Source: Dinoroseobacter sp.
GTDB lineage: Bacteria > Pseudomonadota > Alphaproteobacteria > Rhodobacterales > Rhodobacteraceae
Reading direction: 5' to 3'
Assembly: GCA_017643385.1 (NCBI GenBank)
Contig: JAEPNN010000002.1
Coordinates: 1 to 64,000 of the forward strand
DNA: 64,000 nt
In this document: one piece after another, positions 53,437 through 61,500 of the stretch
Numbering within the stretch: position 1 is the stretch's first letter
Layout of the letters: every line of letters begins with the position of its first letter
Position numbers and translations under genes: made by a program
The notes under the pieces: model-generated
Database searches by the model: none
Told to the model about the DNA's origin: nothing
The model's input: the letters and a program-made list of their open reading frames with translations, nothing else

Positions 53437-54776
53437 CAAAGCTCATCCAACCAGTTGCGCATCATCGGACCCAGCTTCGTTGCGAGATCCAACCGGATGC
53501 CAGAAAGAGCGTGGCGATATTCAATCACGCCCATCGTATCCAAGGCCATGGCAAAGAAATGGGCGCTGATCCGGTTCGCTTCAAGCCTGTTAAGCGATCC
53601 GGCTTTGACCTCGATCTCCAGAATGTCCTGAATGGCACGGTAGGCGACGCGGGCGTCGGCGGCCTGCGTACCCGCCCGCATGCGATAGATCGAGCCGTCC
53701 AGGCCGACCGCAACCACCTCGGTCAGGCCGGGAAACCGCAGAAGTGTGTTCACATCCGTTGGCGAGAACGACCCGGAGCTTGGGTGATCGTGAATGGCGA
53801 CAAGCGAGCGCTTCGAATCGGTCATGGCTTCGGCCATGGCCGGAGTTGCCCCCACCGAATTGGGTCGGCCAGCTACGCTTCGGTTCCAACCGATGATTGC
53901 GCCTTCAGGCTCTGCGTTGAGATCGTAGTAAACAAGGCTTTCGTCGCGATCCCGGATGCCTCTGGTTCGCACCTCTTCGATCAGCGCTCGATCCAAGGCG
54001 CTGTGGGTTTGTGGGAGCCACGTCGAGGCGCGCGCATGGGCGGCCCGCAGATCGGTCCAGATCCGGCCGGGGTTGGTGTCAAAGCCGGGATGGACACCAA
54101 CGGGCAGCTCCTCGGTCCTGCCGGTCCTCCGGTTCTCATAGGTCTCGAGCTCCAGCTCCAAGGGTTCAGAAACCTGCTTACCCTCGCGCTCAAGCGAGCG
54201 GGCAGTGTGCTGGACCACGGTGCATCCACAGAACCAACCGTTCGGCGGGAATATCTCGGCCCAGATCGGATCTTCAACAGGCCGGATCAGACCGTGATAG
54301 CGCGTATGGTCGTGGCGTTTGGTCGGCCGGTCGATCTGGCGGTACTCAAGATATGGAAACGCAGCTCGTGTGCGCCAGATCCTCTGCCAGCGCCCTGCGG
54401 CATAGGACGTGCGCAGGTTGGTGTCGAAGATCACCTTCAGGCGGTGGCGCGAACCAAGCTGAACAGAGATCTCTTCGCCCGTCAGCGGGTCCACACGTTT
54501 CTCTCTGCCCCACCAACCTGCCGCTCGGAGCTTGGGTTCCAGCTCGTCCCGGAACTGCTCAAGCGTGGTGCCTTCTGCAATGGCTCTGTCCACGGCCACG
54601 CGGATGGTTTGGAGCAGATCATCTTGCATGGCCTTGGCCACGACAAAGGCGCGCGCATGTTCCTCACGCCAGTGATCGCGCCAGTCAAAACGGTTGAGCG
54701 CTGGTGCGAGGCCTTTGGACCGAAAGAAGTCTATGGCCTCGCGAGGTGGTAAGGGTGAGAGGTCAATCTGGGTCAC
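53436..54776 (-). CDS. Mu gpF-like minor head protein with C-terminal JAMM metalloprotease domain
   Basis: The first ~270 of 446 residues are a Mu F/SPP1 gp7-type head morphogenesis domain: REAIDFFRSKGLAPALNRFD, IFDTNLRTSYAAGRWQR and PIWAEIFPPNGWFCGCTVVQ. After a linker, the C-terminal ~150 residues carry an intact JAMM motif, IHDHPSSGSFSPTD (HxHPx7SxxD-like), with upstream acid AEPEGAIIGWN. The domain probably cleaves a phage or host protein during assembly or entry. The GTG at 54776 has AGAGG upstream and overlaps the small Cys-protein gene by 14 bp; an earlier start would overlap that gene entirely. Confidence 0.8.
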   Translation of the reverse strand: MTQIDLSPLPPREAIDFFRSKGLAPALNRFDWRDHWREEHARAFVVAKAMQDDLLQTIRVAVDRAIAEGTTLEQFRDELEPKLRAAGWWGREKRVDPLTGEEISVQLGSRHRLKVIFDTNLRTSYAAGRWQRIWRTRAAFPYLEYRQIDRPTKRHDHTRYHGLIRPVEDPIWAEIFPPNGWFCGCTVVQHTARSLEREGKQVSEPLELELETYENRRTGRTEELPVGVHPGFDTNPGRIWTDLRAAHARASTWLPQTHSALDRALIEEVRTRGIRDRDESLVYYDLNAEPEGAIIGWNRSVAGRPNSVGATPAMAEAMTDSKRSLVAIHDHPSSGSFSPTDVNTLLRFPGLTEVVAVGLDGSIYRMRAGTQAADARVAYRAIQDILEIEVKAGSLNRLEANRISAHFFAMALDTMGVIEYRHALSGIRLDLATKLGPMMRNWLDEL

Positions 54777-54960
54777 GCTGAAAGTGCCTCTGCCGAAACT
54801 CGCCAAGCCAACCCTCACCCAGATCAAAAAGTTCTGGCTGGCTCCTACAAGGCATAGCACTTCTGGTTTGGGGCTCAGGAAGGTGAGCCAGTGCTGTGTG
54901 TCCACAGCGCCGACAATCCCCCATAACCACCCAGTCAGGTTGATAGTCTTCGCAAACCAT
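54763..54960 (-). CDS. Small cysteine-containing protein between portal and gpF genes
   Basis: The 65-residue product begins MVCEDYQPDWVVMGDCRRCG, with a CxxCGH knuckle and an upstream Cys that could bind zinc, and a later Cys in RSAMPCRSQPE. Its ATG overlaps the DUF935 stop (TGATG) and its end overlaps the gpF start. This tight coupling supports a real gene. No family is known to me. Confidence 0.6.
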   Translation of the reverse strand: MVCEDYQPDWVVMGDCRRCGHTALAHLPEPQTRSAMPCRSQPELFDLGEGWLGEFRQRHFQRDPD

Positions 54961-56501
54961 CAACTGCCCCCCACATCTGCACCCAGCTCACCAGCCATGC
55001 GACCGGCGAAGGTTACCTGGGCGACCAGTTCCTGGAGCGCCTCGTCGGGCGCTTCAAATGCGAGTTGCTCGAGAAGATCGCGCACCTCTCGCAGCGAGCG
55101 TGCACCTGCAATGGCCTCCAGATAACCCGCAACAATCGGATCTGCCGAGGCCGCCACGATGTCGTCTGCCATGATCCGCTCGATCATCTCTTCCAGACTG
55201 TTCGGACGAGGCTCGCCCTGAGCTGATGCAGCCACCGGTTCAGGCGCTGGCTGAGCTTGGGGCAAGACCAGGACGTCTTCGCCGTCCTCGGGTTCCCGAA
55301 TGGCAAAACGTTCGCGTACAACGGCCGTTGGGATCTTCAGCCCCATCTTCACGAACTTCTCAGCCGCCACGGCAAGCAGACGCGGATCGTGTTCTTCAGG
55401 CGCGACGAAACTCAGGCTTGGAACCGCGACATCGGACCCAAAGTTGAACGCAACCAACGGTCCTGCCAGGTCGCGTTGCAGGCTCATGGCGAGCTGTTCA
55501 GCATCGGCATCCCGGATATCGTCGCGCACCTGGTCGTGGACCCTGCCAACAGCATGGCCACCAGCAATCGCATCCGTCGTCGAGACCTGACCCAGAACGG
55601 CCTTCGAGAGCTGCTTGTCCCAATACTCGGCCGATGCCTCGTAGAGCGGCCCTGCGCCGGTCACGTTGGCGTTGATGATCTCCATTTCCATCGAGCGCGG
55701 AATGATCGCGGCCATGTCGGTGCCAATATTGCGCACGGCCCGAAGCAAGGTCAGCCGGTCTTCACGGGTGGCATTCGCGCCGTACTTGCCCAGGCGCACC
55801 GGGTGGCCATAGGCCTCCATGAAGACCGCCCAATCCTTGATCGTGTAGTTCTTGAAGATGTAGCCCCACGCCGCCAGACGCGCGAGGCCAGAGCGGATCG
55901 GAAGGCCCGATTTGATCTTGGCGAGGTGGCTGATGAACTTCGCAGGCTTCAGCTCCTGATCGCCCTCGTTGGAACGCAACAACAACCGTCGCCCAGTGTC
56001 CTGGTCAAACTTGAACCAGCGGGGATCGCGATGCTCGATCTTCTTTGGCTTCCATTCTTTCTTCTTAGGATCGTCCCAAATGATCTCGGCAACGCTGAAG
56101 CCTTTGCCAATGGCGTCCAGCAGGTCGATCAGGACAAGCCGAACCGGCGCGGACTGCATCACATCGCGAACCAGTGCGGCTGCATTAATTTCGTGATCAC
56201 TTGTTCCGGCTGGTTCGACCTGCACCTCAAGCGAGCGGATCGCGCGTTTGCGCACGCCAAGAACCGCGGCGTAGTGAAGATCGCGCTCCTCCATCTGCTC
56301 GGCCATTTCAAGATAAGCCGTTGCATCGCCCGTTTCCGCCTCGCGCAGGATCATGCCCAGGCGCGCCGGTGTTAGACCATCGGCAGGGTGGCCCGCTTGA
56401 ATGGTTCTCACGGATCCCATGGACGGGGCAGAAATTTCCTTTGTCAGCTCACGCTTGGTGGTCGGTTTCATCGGGCGGCCATGTTGGTCAAGAAGTTGCA
56501 T
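54960..56501 (-). CDS. Portal protein, DUF935 (Mu gp29-like)
   Basis: The 513-residue DUF935 protein is the Mu-type portal, the ring through which DNA is packaged and ejected. Typical blocks are LREAETGDATAYLEMAEQME, RDLHYAAVLGVRKRAIRSLE, RDPRWFKFDQDTGRRLLLR and SKAVLGQVSTTDAIAGGHAV. The C-terminal ~120 residues are extended and charged. AAGGAG lies 10 nt before the ATG at 56501. Confidence 0.92.
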   Translation of the reverse strand: MQLLDQHGRPMKPTTKRELTKEISAPSMGSVRTIQAGHPADGLTPARLGMILREAETGDATAYLEMAEQMEERDLHYAAVLGVRKRAIRSLEVQVEPAGTSDHEINAAALVRDVMQSAPVRLVLIDLLDAIGKGFSVAEIIWDDPKKKEWKPKKIEHRDPRWFKFDQDTGRRLLLRSNEGDQELKPAKFISHLAKIKSGLPIRSGLARLAAWGYIFKNYTIKDWAVFMEAYGHPVRLGKYGANATREDRLTLLRAVRNIGTDMAAIIPRSMEMEIINANVTGAGPLYEASAEYWDKQLSKAVLGQVSTTDAIAGGHAVGRVHDQVRDDIRDADAEQLAMSLQRDLAGPLVAFNFGSDVAVPSLSFVAPEEHDPRLLAVAAEKFVKMGLKIPTAVVRERFAIREPEDGEDVLVLPQAQPAPEPVAASAQGEPRPNSLEEMIERIMADDIVAASADPIVAGYLEAIAGARSLREVRDLLEQLAFEAPDEALQELVAQVTFAGRMAGELGADVGGS

Positions 56502-56594
56502 AAATGGGTTGCTCCTTTCCGGATCGCAGACACGCGGCACCGCGCGCATGCGCCGCGTCAGCCGGTCTCCAGCCTTGGTTGGTGGCTATCCCCA

Positions 56595-58043
56595 TCACCA
56601 ATCCCTCCGCTCGGTTTCCTGAAAGTCGTCATCATCGTCGTGACCACGGGACGCACCGCCCCAGCGATCCCTCGTGGAGCGAGCGGCCTGGTAGCCAAAG
56701 CGCTCTTCTTCACCTTGCGCCACTGCTGTTGCCAACGAGCCTGCCCAGAAACGGTCGGCATGTCCGTCCGTATCGCCATCGGCAACCAGGCGTCGGATGC
56801 CCGTCAGGCCTGTGGTCGACGAAATCGCGTGCAGATCCGCGCGCAGAACCGGGTCACCTTGCGGAACGTGGATCGTTTGGTCTTCGAAGTTCTGCTTAAA
56901 CGTGGTCGCCAGATCGAGTTTGCTCGCCACGCTAAAGAGGACGCCTTCGACGCGTTCGTCGCCATAACGTTCTTTGGCATCTTCGACAGGCTTCTCGCCC
57001 ATGCCCGTTTGGTCCATACCGATCCGGGCGACATTGTAGAAATCCACCACGTTGTCGAGCAACTCGTCTTGCTTGGCAAACTTGATCCGCTTCTCGGCGA
57101 TGATCTCACGGGTCACGAGGATCCCGTTGACGTCCTCCAGAACCCAGATGACGAAGAGGTCGTTGCGAGCTGCAATATCAACGCCGACATAGCAGGTGCC
57201 GCCTTGGTAGTTCCCGCGCATGCCTGCGCCTTTGACCTCACAGGACGAGATCAGCTCGTAGGGGAGCCAAGCACTCGCAGCATCGAGCCAGGCGAGCTCG
57301 AATTCCTGCGCCCAGGCATCCTCATCGGCCATGCCTGCGCGGAGCTCATCAATGTCGATATCAAGGCCCTGTTTAACGGCCTCGTAAATGTCCACGATAT
57401 GGCGCGACCAGGTGCCGTCCTTTCCCGTCATCAGTTCGTAGAACTTGTTGCCTTTGCCGTTCGGCGTCGAGATCACGCGGATCCGGTGTCCACCGCGTGC
57501 TGCGACCGGAAAGGCAGAGCCCCAGATCCTGCGGCTGTCGGCATGGAAGGCAAACTCATCAAAGAGCATATTGCCGCCAAAGCCGCGCGCTGCGTCAGGA
57601 GAGGCGGAGATCGCAGTGATCCGAGAACCTGCCGGGAAGCGCACCTCCTGGGCCTTATACGTCGCTTCGGGCACGTCCAGCAGATAAACGGAGCCGTTCT
57701 GCACCACCTCCCGCTTATGGGCCGGAACATGGAAATCCTCGACCGTGAACTCGGGCTGAGCCTTGCGTGAGAGCTCTCCGACAATCGAGTAGTACGCCTT
57801 GATCATCGGCTTTAGGGCGTCTTCCATCGCCTCTTTAGCTGTGGCCTCAGAACGCGACAGGATCGTCCAGCGCTCGCGTCGTCCCGCGATTTCTGCCTCT
57901 ATGCAATCATTGGCGATTTCACCGCTTGCGCCGAAGGTCTTGCCACCGCGCCGGGTGAACATGCCGATCTTGAAGCGGGACTGATCTTGGAGCCAGGCAT
58001 TTTGATAGGGCAGGAATGTGATGATGGGTTTGCGTTCGGCCAT
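56595..58043 (-). CDS. Terminase large subunit (Mu gp28-like)
   Basis: The 482-residue packaging motor has an N-terminal ATPase with a Walker A-like IGMFTRRGGKTFGASG and Walker B NMLFDEFAFH. A C-terminal RNase H-like nuclease follows, with acidic residues in TCYVGVDIAARNDLFVIWVL and ARIGMDQTGMGEKPVED. The C terminus ends in an Asp-rich patch (GHDDDDDFQE). It cuts and packages phage DNA by the headful route used by Mu-like phages. Confidence 0.9.
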   Translation of the reverse strand: MAERKPIITFLPYQNAWLQDQSRFKIGMFTRRGGKTFGASGEIANDCIEAEIAGRRERWTILSRSEATAKEAMEDALKPMIKAYYSIVGELSRKAQPEFTVEDFHVPAHKREVVQNGSVYLLDVPEATYKAQEVRFPAGSRITAISASPDAARGFGGNMLFDEFAFHADSRRIWGSAFPVAARGGHRIRVISTPNGKGNKFYELMTGKDGTWSRHIVDIYEAVKQGLDIDIDELRAGMADEDAWAQEFELAWLDAASAWLPYELISSCEVKGAGMRGNYQGGTCYVGVDIAARNDLFVIWVLEDVNGILVTREIIAEKRIKFAKQDELLDNVVDFYNVARIGMDQTGMGEKPVEDAKERYGDERVEGVLFSVASKLDLATTFKQNFEDQTIHVPQGDPVLRADLHAISSTTGLTGIRRLVADGDTDGHADRFWAGSLATAVAQGEEERFGYQAARSTRDRWGGASRGHDDDDDFQETERRDW

Positions 58044-58044
58044 G

Positions 58045-58095
58045 TCAGCCGTCCTTGCGGATTTGCTGGATGAGTTCCTGATTGGTTTGTTCCAT
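58045..58095 (-). CDS. Possible 16-residue peptide between gp27-like and terminase genes
   Basis: An ATG at 58095 opens MEQTNQELIQQIRKDG and a stop, filling the gap between its neighbours almost exactly, 2 bp after the DUF3486 stop codon and 1 bp before the terminase ATG. Filling the gap like this suggests translation, perhaps only to carry ribosomes to the terminase start. Confidence 0.3.
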   Translation of the reverse strand: MEQTNQELIQQIRKDG

Positions 58096-58097
58096 CG

Positions 58098-58646
58098 CTA
58101 GAACCCGAACAGGATGCGCTTGGCTTCGGCCCCAACGGCCTCGCTGGCCTCCCCATTGGCGACGGCCTCTTCCAGCTTGGCGAGCTGCTCGCGGTCGCGC
58201 TCTTCGCGGATCCGTTGCCGCTCGCCTTCCAAAAGTTGCTCGCGAAGCCCTGAAGAGGCCATCAGATCCTTGAGCATGCGGCCAAGCGCCATCAGCCCCT
58301 TGGCGTCCATCACTTCGCCATTCTCGCGCACGGTCTGGATCAGTTGCACGGCGCTGGCAGCAAGCATCTGCATAAGCGCTTTCTGCATCATGCTTTCCTG
58401 CTCGATGTCGAAGTCCGCCAACACCGCTTCGGCGATGGAAAACGCATCCCGCTGATCCTTCAAGACACGGGAGAACTCGCCCACTGCCGACTTGCCGATT
58501 GAAAGCTCCAGGCCCTCTTCTTCGAGCCAGAAATTGAGCTCTTCGGTAACCTCGACAATGTCGGCAAAGCCACGTTCAGCAAGCAACGATTTCAGGCGTT
58601 CTCGGAGCGCTGCTGGCAGAAGGTCGATCTTCTTTGCGGGAGGCAT
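58098..58646 (-). CDS. DUF3486 protein (Mu gp27-like), terminase small-subunit candidate
   Basis: The 182 residues match DUF3486, found just upstream of Mu-type large terminases: KKIDLLPAALRERLKSLLAE, LNFWLEEEGLELSIGKSAVG and FSRVLKDQRDAFSIAEAVLA. A small-terminase role is inferred from gene order. The ATG at 58646 follows the previous stop by 1 bp. Confidence 0.85.
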   Translation of the reverse strand: MPPAKKIDLLPAALRERLKSLLAERGFADIVEVTEELNFWLEEEGLELSIGKSAVGEFSRVLKDQRDAFSIAEAVLADFDIEQESMMQKALMQMLAASAVQLIQTVRENGEVMDAKGLMALGRMLKDLMASSGLREQLLEGERQRIREERDREQLAKLEEAVANGEASEAVGAEAKRILFGF

Positions 58647-58647
58647 A

Positions 58648-58947
58648 TCAGCTCCCTGGACGGCGCTTGGCGATCTCTGGATGACGGCCGACGCCGTTGG
58701 CGATCTCGACACCGCGTTCGGTCGCCTCGGCGACCAAGACTGAGCCTAGATCGTCCAGTTCGACAAAGCCTTGATCCTTCAGCCAGGTCAGCTCGGTCAC
58801 AATCTGATCGCGGGTGTAGACAACACCAACGCCGGGCAAAAGCTCGGCCAGCATGGAGGCGTTGGAGGTGTGCTGCGGTGCATCCTCCAAGAACCGGAGA
58901 ATGGCCAGGCGGGCATGTTTGCGGAGGGTGCTCGAATAGCCGGTCAC
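58648..58947 (-). CDS. Mu gp26-like winged-helix protein
   Basis: The 99-residue protein has the pattern of a small winged helix: LRKHARLAILRFLEDAPQHT, SNASMLAELLPGVGVVYTRD and QIVTELTWLKDQGFVELDD. It corresponds to Mu gp26 relatives encoded before gp27. Whether it binds DNA in packaging or regulates late genes is not known. It overlaps the DUF2730 stop by 4 bp. Confidence 0.8.
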   Translation of the reverse strand: MTGYSSTLRKHARLAILRFLEDAPQHTSNASMLAELLPGVGVVYTRDQIVTELTWLKDQGFVELDDLGSVLVAEATERGVEIANGVGRHPEIAKRRPGS

Positions 58948-59285
58948 TTCTTAGCTCCTAAGAGGTACTCTTCTTGTCTGGCGACGGTGGTCTGAAGGGT
59001 GCGCAACAAATCGTTGGTCCCACGAAGTTGAGAACCGATTGCCTTCATCTCCCCGTTCATTTCTGAGATGGCGAGATCCAGCTTGTGCATTTCGTCTTTG
59101 CCCGGTGCCAAGCTGACCTCGGCCTCAAGCGTTGTGAGCCTGCCTTCTAACTCGCCCAGTCGATTATCGTGCTTTTCGAAGCTTTTGCTGACATCTGCGC
59201 GTCGGGTTCGAAAGAAGGCGTATCCGGCGCTTGCGATGGCAAAGACCAGGCTCAGCGTGACCGTCATATCAAATGCAAAAGTCAC
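58944..59285 (-). CDS. DUF2730 membrane protein (Mu gp25-like)
   Basis: One N-terminal membrane helix (TLSLVFAIASAGYAFF) and a long coiled coil (KSFEKHDNRLGELEGRLTTL, LDLAISEMNGEMKAIGSQL) define this 113-residue DUF2730 protein. In Mu-like phages it sits in the lysis-to-packaging junction and may be spanin-like. The GTG at 59285 is chosen because GGAGGGAGG lies 4-5 nt upstream and it overlaps the holin stop (GTGA); the ATG at 59267 has no binding site. Confidence 0.8.
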   Translation of the reverse strand: MTFAFDMTVTLSLVFAIASAGYAFFRTRRADVSKSFEKHDNRLGELEGRLTTLEAEVSLAPGKDEMHKLDLAISEMNGEMKAIGSQLRGTNDLLRTLQTTVARQEEYLLGAKK

Positions 59286-59878
59286 GTAGCCTCCCTCCGA
59301 ATACGGGAGGCGAGCGCATCCATCAGCCCACCTGTTTGCTGAACCCCAGCGAGTGTCTGCTTGTCCGTCGAGCGGCGGTAGGAGGTGACACCCAAAACCG
59401 AGAGCCCGATGCCAAAGATCATGGTCACCGAGGCCAGCGCTCCGAGCAGCGCGGGATCTCCATTGGTCCAGAGCACCTTGGCAATTGCCAGCAGGACAGC
59501 GCCATAGCTCACGGCCGTGATGTAGCCGAAGGTCGGCCGCCAACCTTTTTGGTACCAATTGCCGTGAACCAGCTCGGCCCGCATGGTTTCGTTGACCTGC
59601 TCGAGGTCATTCGTCTCGGCCTGAAGCTGGAGCCGGAGGATCTGCTCGCGATGGGCATGCTCGGCCGCCTGGAGTGCAGCCGTGGCTTCAGTGGGGTCCA
59701 GAAGATCCAGGGCGTCCAAGACCAAGTCCGGTTGGTCTTCCACGCCCAGGGCAGAGCCCACGATCTGCCCGGCAAGCCGACCAACGCCTGCACCGAGCGG
59801 CCCACCCAATGCACCACCCAGCACTGGCGCACCGAGCGCTGCAACGCGTGCAGCGACATTGCCCCAATCAACGCCCAT
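59282..59878 (-). CDS. Three-helix phage holin (GTA-type 3TM holin)
   Basis: The 198 residues begin with a Gly/Ala-rich helix (GAPVLGGALGGPLGAGVGRL). A helical, charged middle (AEHAHREQILRLQLQAE) follows, then WRPTFGYITAVSYGAVLLA and ASVTMIFGIGLSVLGV membrane helices. This is the 3TM holin family shared with alphaproteobacterial gene transfer agents. It forms the inner-membrane lesion at lysis and lies directly after the amidase gene. Confidence 0.85.
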   Translation of the reverse strand: MGVDWGNVAARVAALGAPVLGGALGGPLGAGVGRLAGQIVGSALGVEDQPDLVLDALDLLDPTEATAALQAAEHAHREQILRLQLQAETNDLEQVNETMRAELVHGNWYQKGWRPTFGYITAVSYGAVLLAIAKVLWTNGDPALLGALASVTMIFGIGLSVLGVTSYRRSTDKQTLAGVQQTGGLMDALASRIRREAT

Positions 59879-60749
59879 CTTTGACCTCCTTGAGATAGCG
59901 GCTCACAACCCAGCCGCGCTTGCCGCCGTATTCGACCTGGCTCCAGCGACGGTTACCGAAATGCCCCTTGCGCAATGGAAAGAGAACGGTGCCATCTGGA
60001 ATGGCTGCCAGAACATTCGGGTTGAAACTTGGCCAGCTCCGCATGTTCAGCGTGTCGCCACCTGTGGAGACCGCATAGCCCTTCGTGTCCCGGCTCGACC
60101 GGCTCCATTCAGAGCCGTCAACGAGATCCTCAACATCCTTTTCGGGCGTCTCATCGCGACCAAGAACGATGTTGCGCACTTGCTCCATTGGAAAGAGCGG
60201 GTTCGTGTCCACCTTGCGCCCAGGGCTAACATACCAATGCGCGCGAATGTCCTGAATGTCTTGATGGGCTTTAAGAAGCGCTGCGCAGAGGGCGATAACC
60301 GCAGCAATCTGCGCCTCGGTGTAGGGCATCCACATCCCCGAGCCATGCTCAGGCGTCGAGGCTGCTGTGATACCGAATTCGTCGATGTCATAGGGATGGC
60401 TAAACCAAGGGATAGCCGTTCCGTTTCCGCCAGCCCGCATCTTGCCCGGATTTACGATCTCAATCCCAATGGAGAAACCGTTGCACCATTCCTTCCCGTG
60501 ATACTGGGAGCGACCGGCGTGGTTCGCGCGACGATTGGTGGGTACGAGTTGGATAACTTCACCATCGCGCTCGATCACGAAGTGGGCGCTGGCCTTTCCC
60601 GGATTGTCGCGGAGCCAACCGACCGAATTGCCCTTTTCCAGACGGCCTGCCGTATCGTGCAGAACGATCAGTTCTGGCTCGATCTTTCCGCCGATATGCT
60701 TTGAAGGCAGATACTCGGCCCGATCCAGCTTATTTCGTATGATTTGCAT
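59868..60749 (-). CDS. N-acetylmuramoyl-L-alanine amidase with SH3 domain (endolysin)
   Basis: Residues ~25-190 are an amidase_2/PGRP-type zinc amidase: ELIVLHDTAGRLEKG supplies the first zinc His, SAHFVIERDGEV the conserved core, and RAHWYVSPGRKVDTNPLF the second His and the Asp. A C-terminal bacterial SH3 domain (TLNMRSWPSFNPNVLAAI, RWSQVEYGGKRGWV) binds the wall. At 293 residues it is the likely endolysin, paired with the downstream holin. The start at 60749 (MQIIRNKL) is preferred over one at 60782. Confidence 0.92.
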   Translation of the reverse strand: MQIIRNKLDRAEYLPSKHIGGKIEPELIVLHDTAGRLEKGNSVGWLRDNPGKASAHFVIERDGEVIQLVPTNRRANHAGRSQYHGKEWCNGFSIGIEIVNPGKMRAGGNGTAIPWFSHPYDIDEFGITAASTPEHGSGMWMPYTEAQIAAVIALCAALLKAHQDIQDIRAHWYVSPGRKVDTNPLFPMEQVRNIVLGRDETPEKDVEDLVDGSEWSRSSRDTKGYAVSTGGDTLNMRSWPSFNPNVLAAIPDGTVLFPLRKGHFGNRRWSQVEYGGKRGWVVSRYLKEVKDGR

Positions 60750-60808
60750 AAGAGAACCTGTCTTGGTCGTGACAGGGTCCAAATTAGGCGCTTCGCTTGG
60801 CCGCTGCC

Positions 60809-60829
60809 CCCCGGAAGCGTTTCCTGGGG
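60809..60829. promoter_or_regulatory. Palindrome upstream of the amidase, related to that at 52980
   Basis: CCCCGGAA and TTCCTGGGG pair around GCGT with one bulged base. It shares its arms with the 52980-52999 element and, like it, sits in one of the few gaps of the phage gene run, here between the Mor-like regulator and the first lysis gene. Confidence 0.5.
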
Positions 60830-60832
60830 AGC

Positions 60833-61246
60833 TTAGATCTCGAAGAGTGGTAGAGGGGCAGGTTTGGACCTGCGCTTGTCGAGCTCGCCGAGCTCCTGGC
60901 GGATCTGGCGAATGCGCCGGACAGTCACACCAAACTCACTGGCAATATCGTTGGCCGACCGAGTTGGGTTGGTCAAGCCCGCATCCATCACGGCGACCCG
61001 AAGCAAGCGTGCCTGCTCGTCGACGTGGCGTTGTCTGGAAGAGGGAAATTCAACCTCGGCCGCCGCATAGCGCGCTGAAAGCCAAAGCGCGATCTCTGGG
61101 CCGAACTCTTGATTGATCGGCGATCCGGGCACATTCTCAGGACGCGGAATATACCGGCATTGCCCACCCGCATTCGCGAGAACCCGCAAGCGAGCTGGTT
61201 CGCCCAGATCGCGGGCGAGCTCTTCGAGTGAGCAATACTCGCTCAA
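60833..61246 (-). CDS. Mor-like transcriptional activator
   Basis: The 137 residues resemble Mu Mor, which turns on middle transcription. The dimerisation part is LSEYCSLEELARDLGEPARL, FGPEIALWLSARYAAAEVEF follows, and the C-terminal helix-turn-helix is NDIASEFGVTVRRIRQIRQE. The TTG at 61246 has GGAG 8 nt upstream and overlaps the previous stop (TTGA). A GTG at 61306 is in frame but would run back into the upstream gene. It should activate the lysis and head genes downstream. Confidence 0.75.
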   Translation of the reverse strand: MSEYCSLEELARDLGEPARLRVLANAGGQCRYIPRPENVPGSPINQEFGPEIALWLSARYAAAEVEFPSSRQRHVDEQARLLRVAVMDAGLTNPTRSANDIASEFGVTVRRIRQIRQELGELDKRRSKPAPLPLFEI

Positions 61247-61500
61247 GCGTCGATCTCCGGCTTTCGGCGGAGTTTGCCGATGTGATTGGCGGTGCGGTTT
61301 TGGCACAAGACGGTGGTGATAACCCCATCGACAATCGGGTAGCGCAGGCCATCGACGATCACAGCGGTGGCGTCTTGCTCCAACCCGTTCTTGGCCTTCT
61401 TTGCGATCTCGGAGCGAACACCTTCAATGTCTACTCCTTGTGACCGCTCAAGATAGCGTATGACCGCATGATCCGAGACCTTTGGAAGCTTCTTGCTCAC
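61243..61500 (-). CDS. Small Mu-like early/middle protein
   Basis: The 85 residues (SDHAVIRYLERSQGVDIEGV, ATAVIVDGLRYPIVDGVITT, CQNRTANHIGKLRRKP) resemble small proteins found between GemA and Mor in related prophages, and faintly toxin-like RelE/BrnT or DUF4258 folds. Function unknown. It starts at GTG overlapping the gemA stop (GTGA). Confidence 0.65.
   Translation of the reverse strand: MSKKLPKVSDHAVIRYLERSQGVDIEGVRSEIAKKAKNGLEQDATAVIVDGLRYPIVDGVITTVLCQNRTANHIGKLRRKPEIDA

Noticed and set aside
53511-54752. 413-codon plus-strand frame opposite the gpF/JAMM gene
   Set aside because: It is antisense to a gene with clear motifs; its own product is Arg/His-rich without any family.
56388-57770. 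460-codon plus-strand frame opposite terminase and portal
   Set aside because: It is the mirror of the terminase coding strand, in a region where all phage genes run on the minus strand, and has no recognisable domain.
59682-60704. 340-codon plus-strand frame opposite holin and endolysin
   Set aside because: It is antisense to two well-supported lysis genes and has no domain.
44201-60749. Whole late region as a gene transfer agent cluster
   Set aside because: The 3TM holin and tail genes recall GTAs, but GemA, Mor-like, DUF3164, DUF935 portal and gpT-like head genes mark a Mu-like phage, and cargo genes sit at its end.
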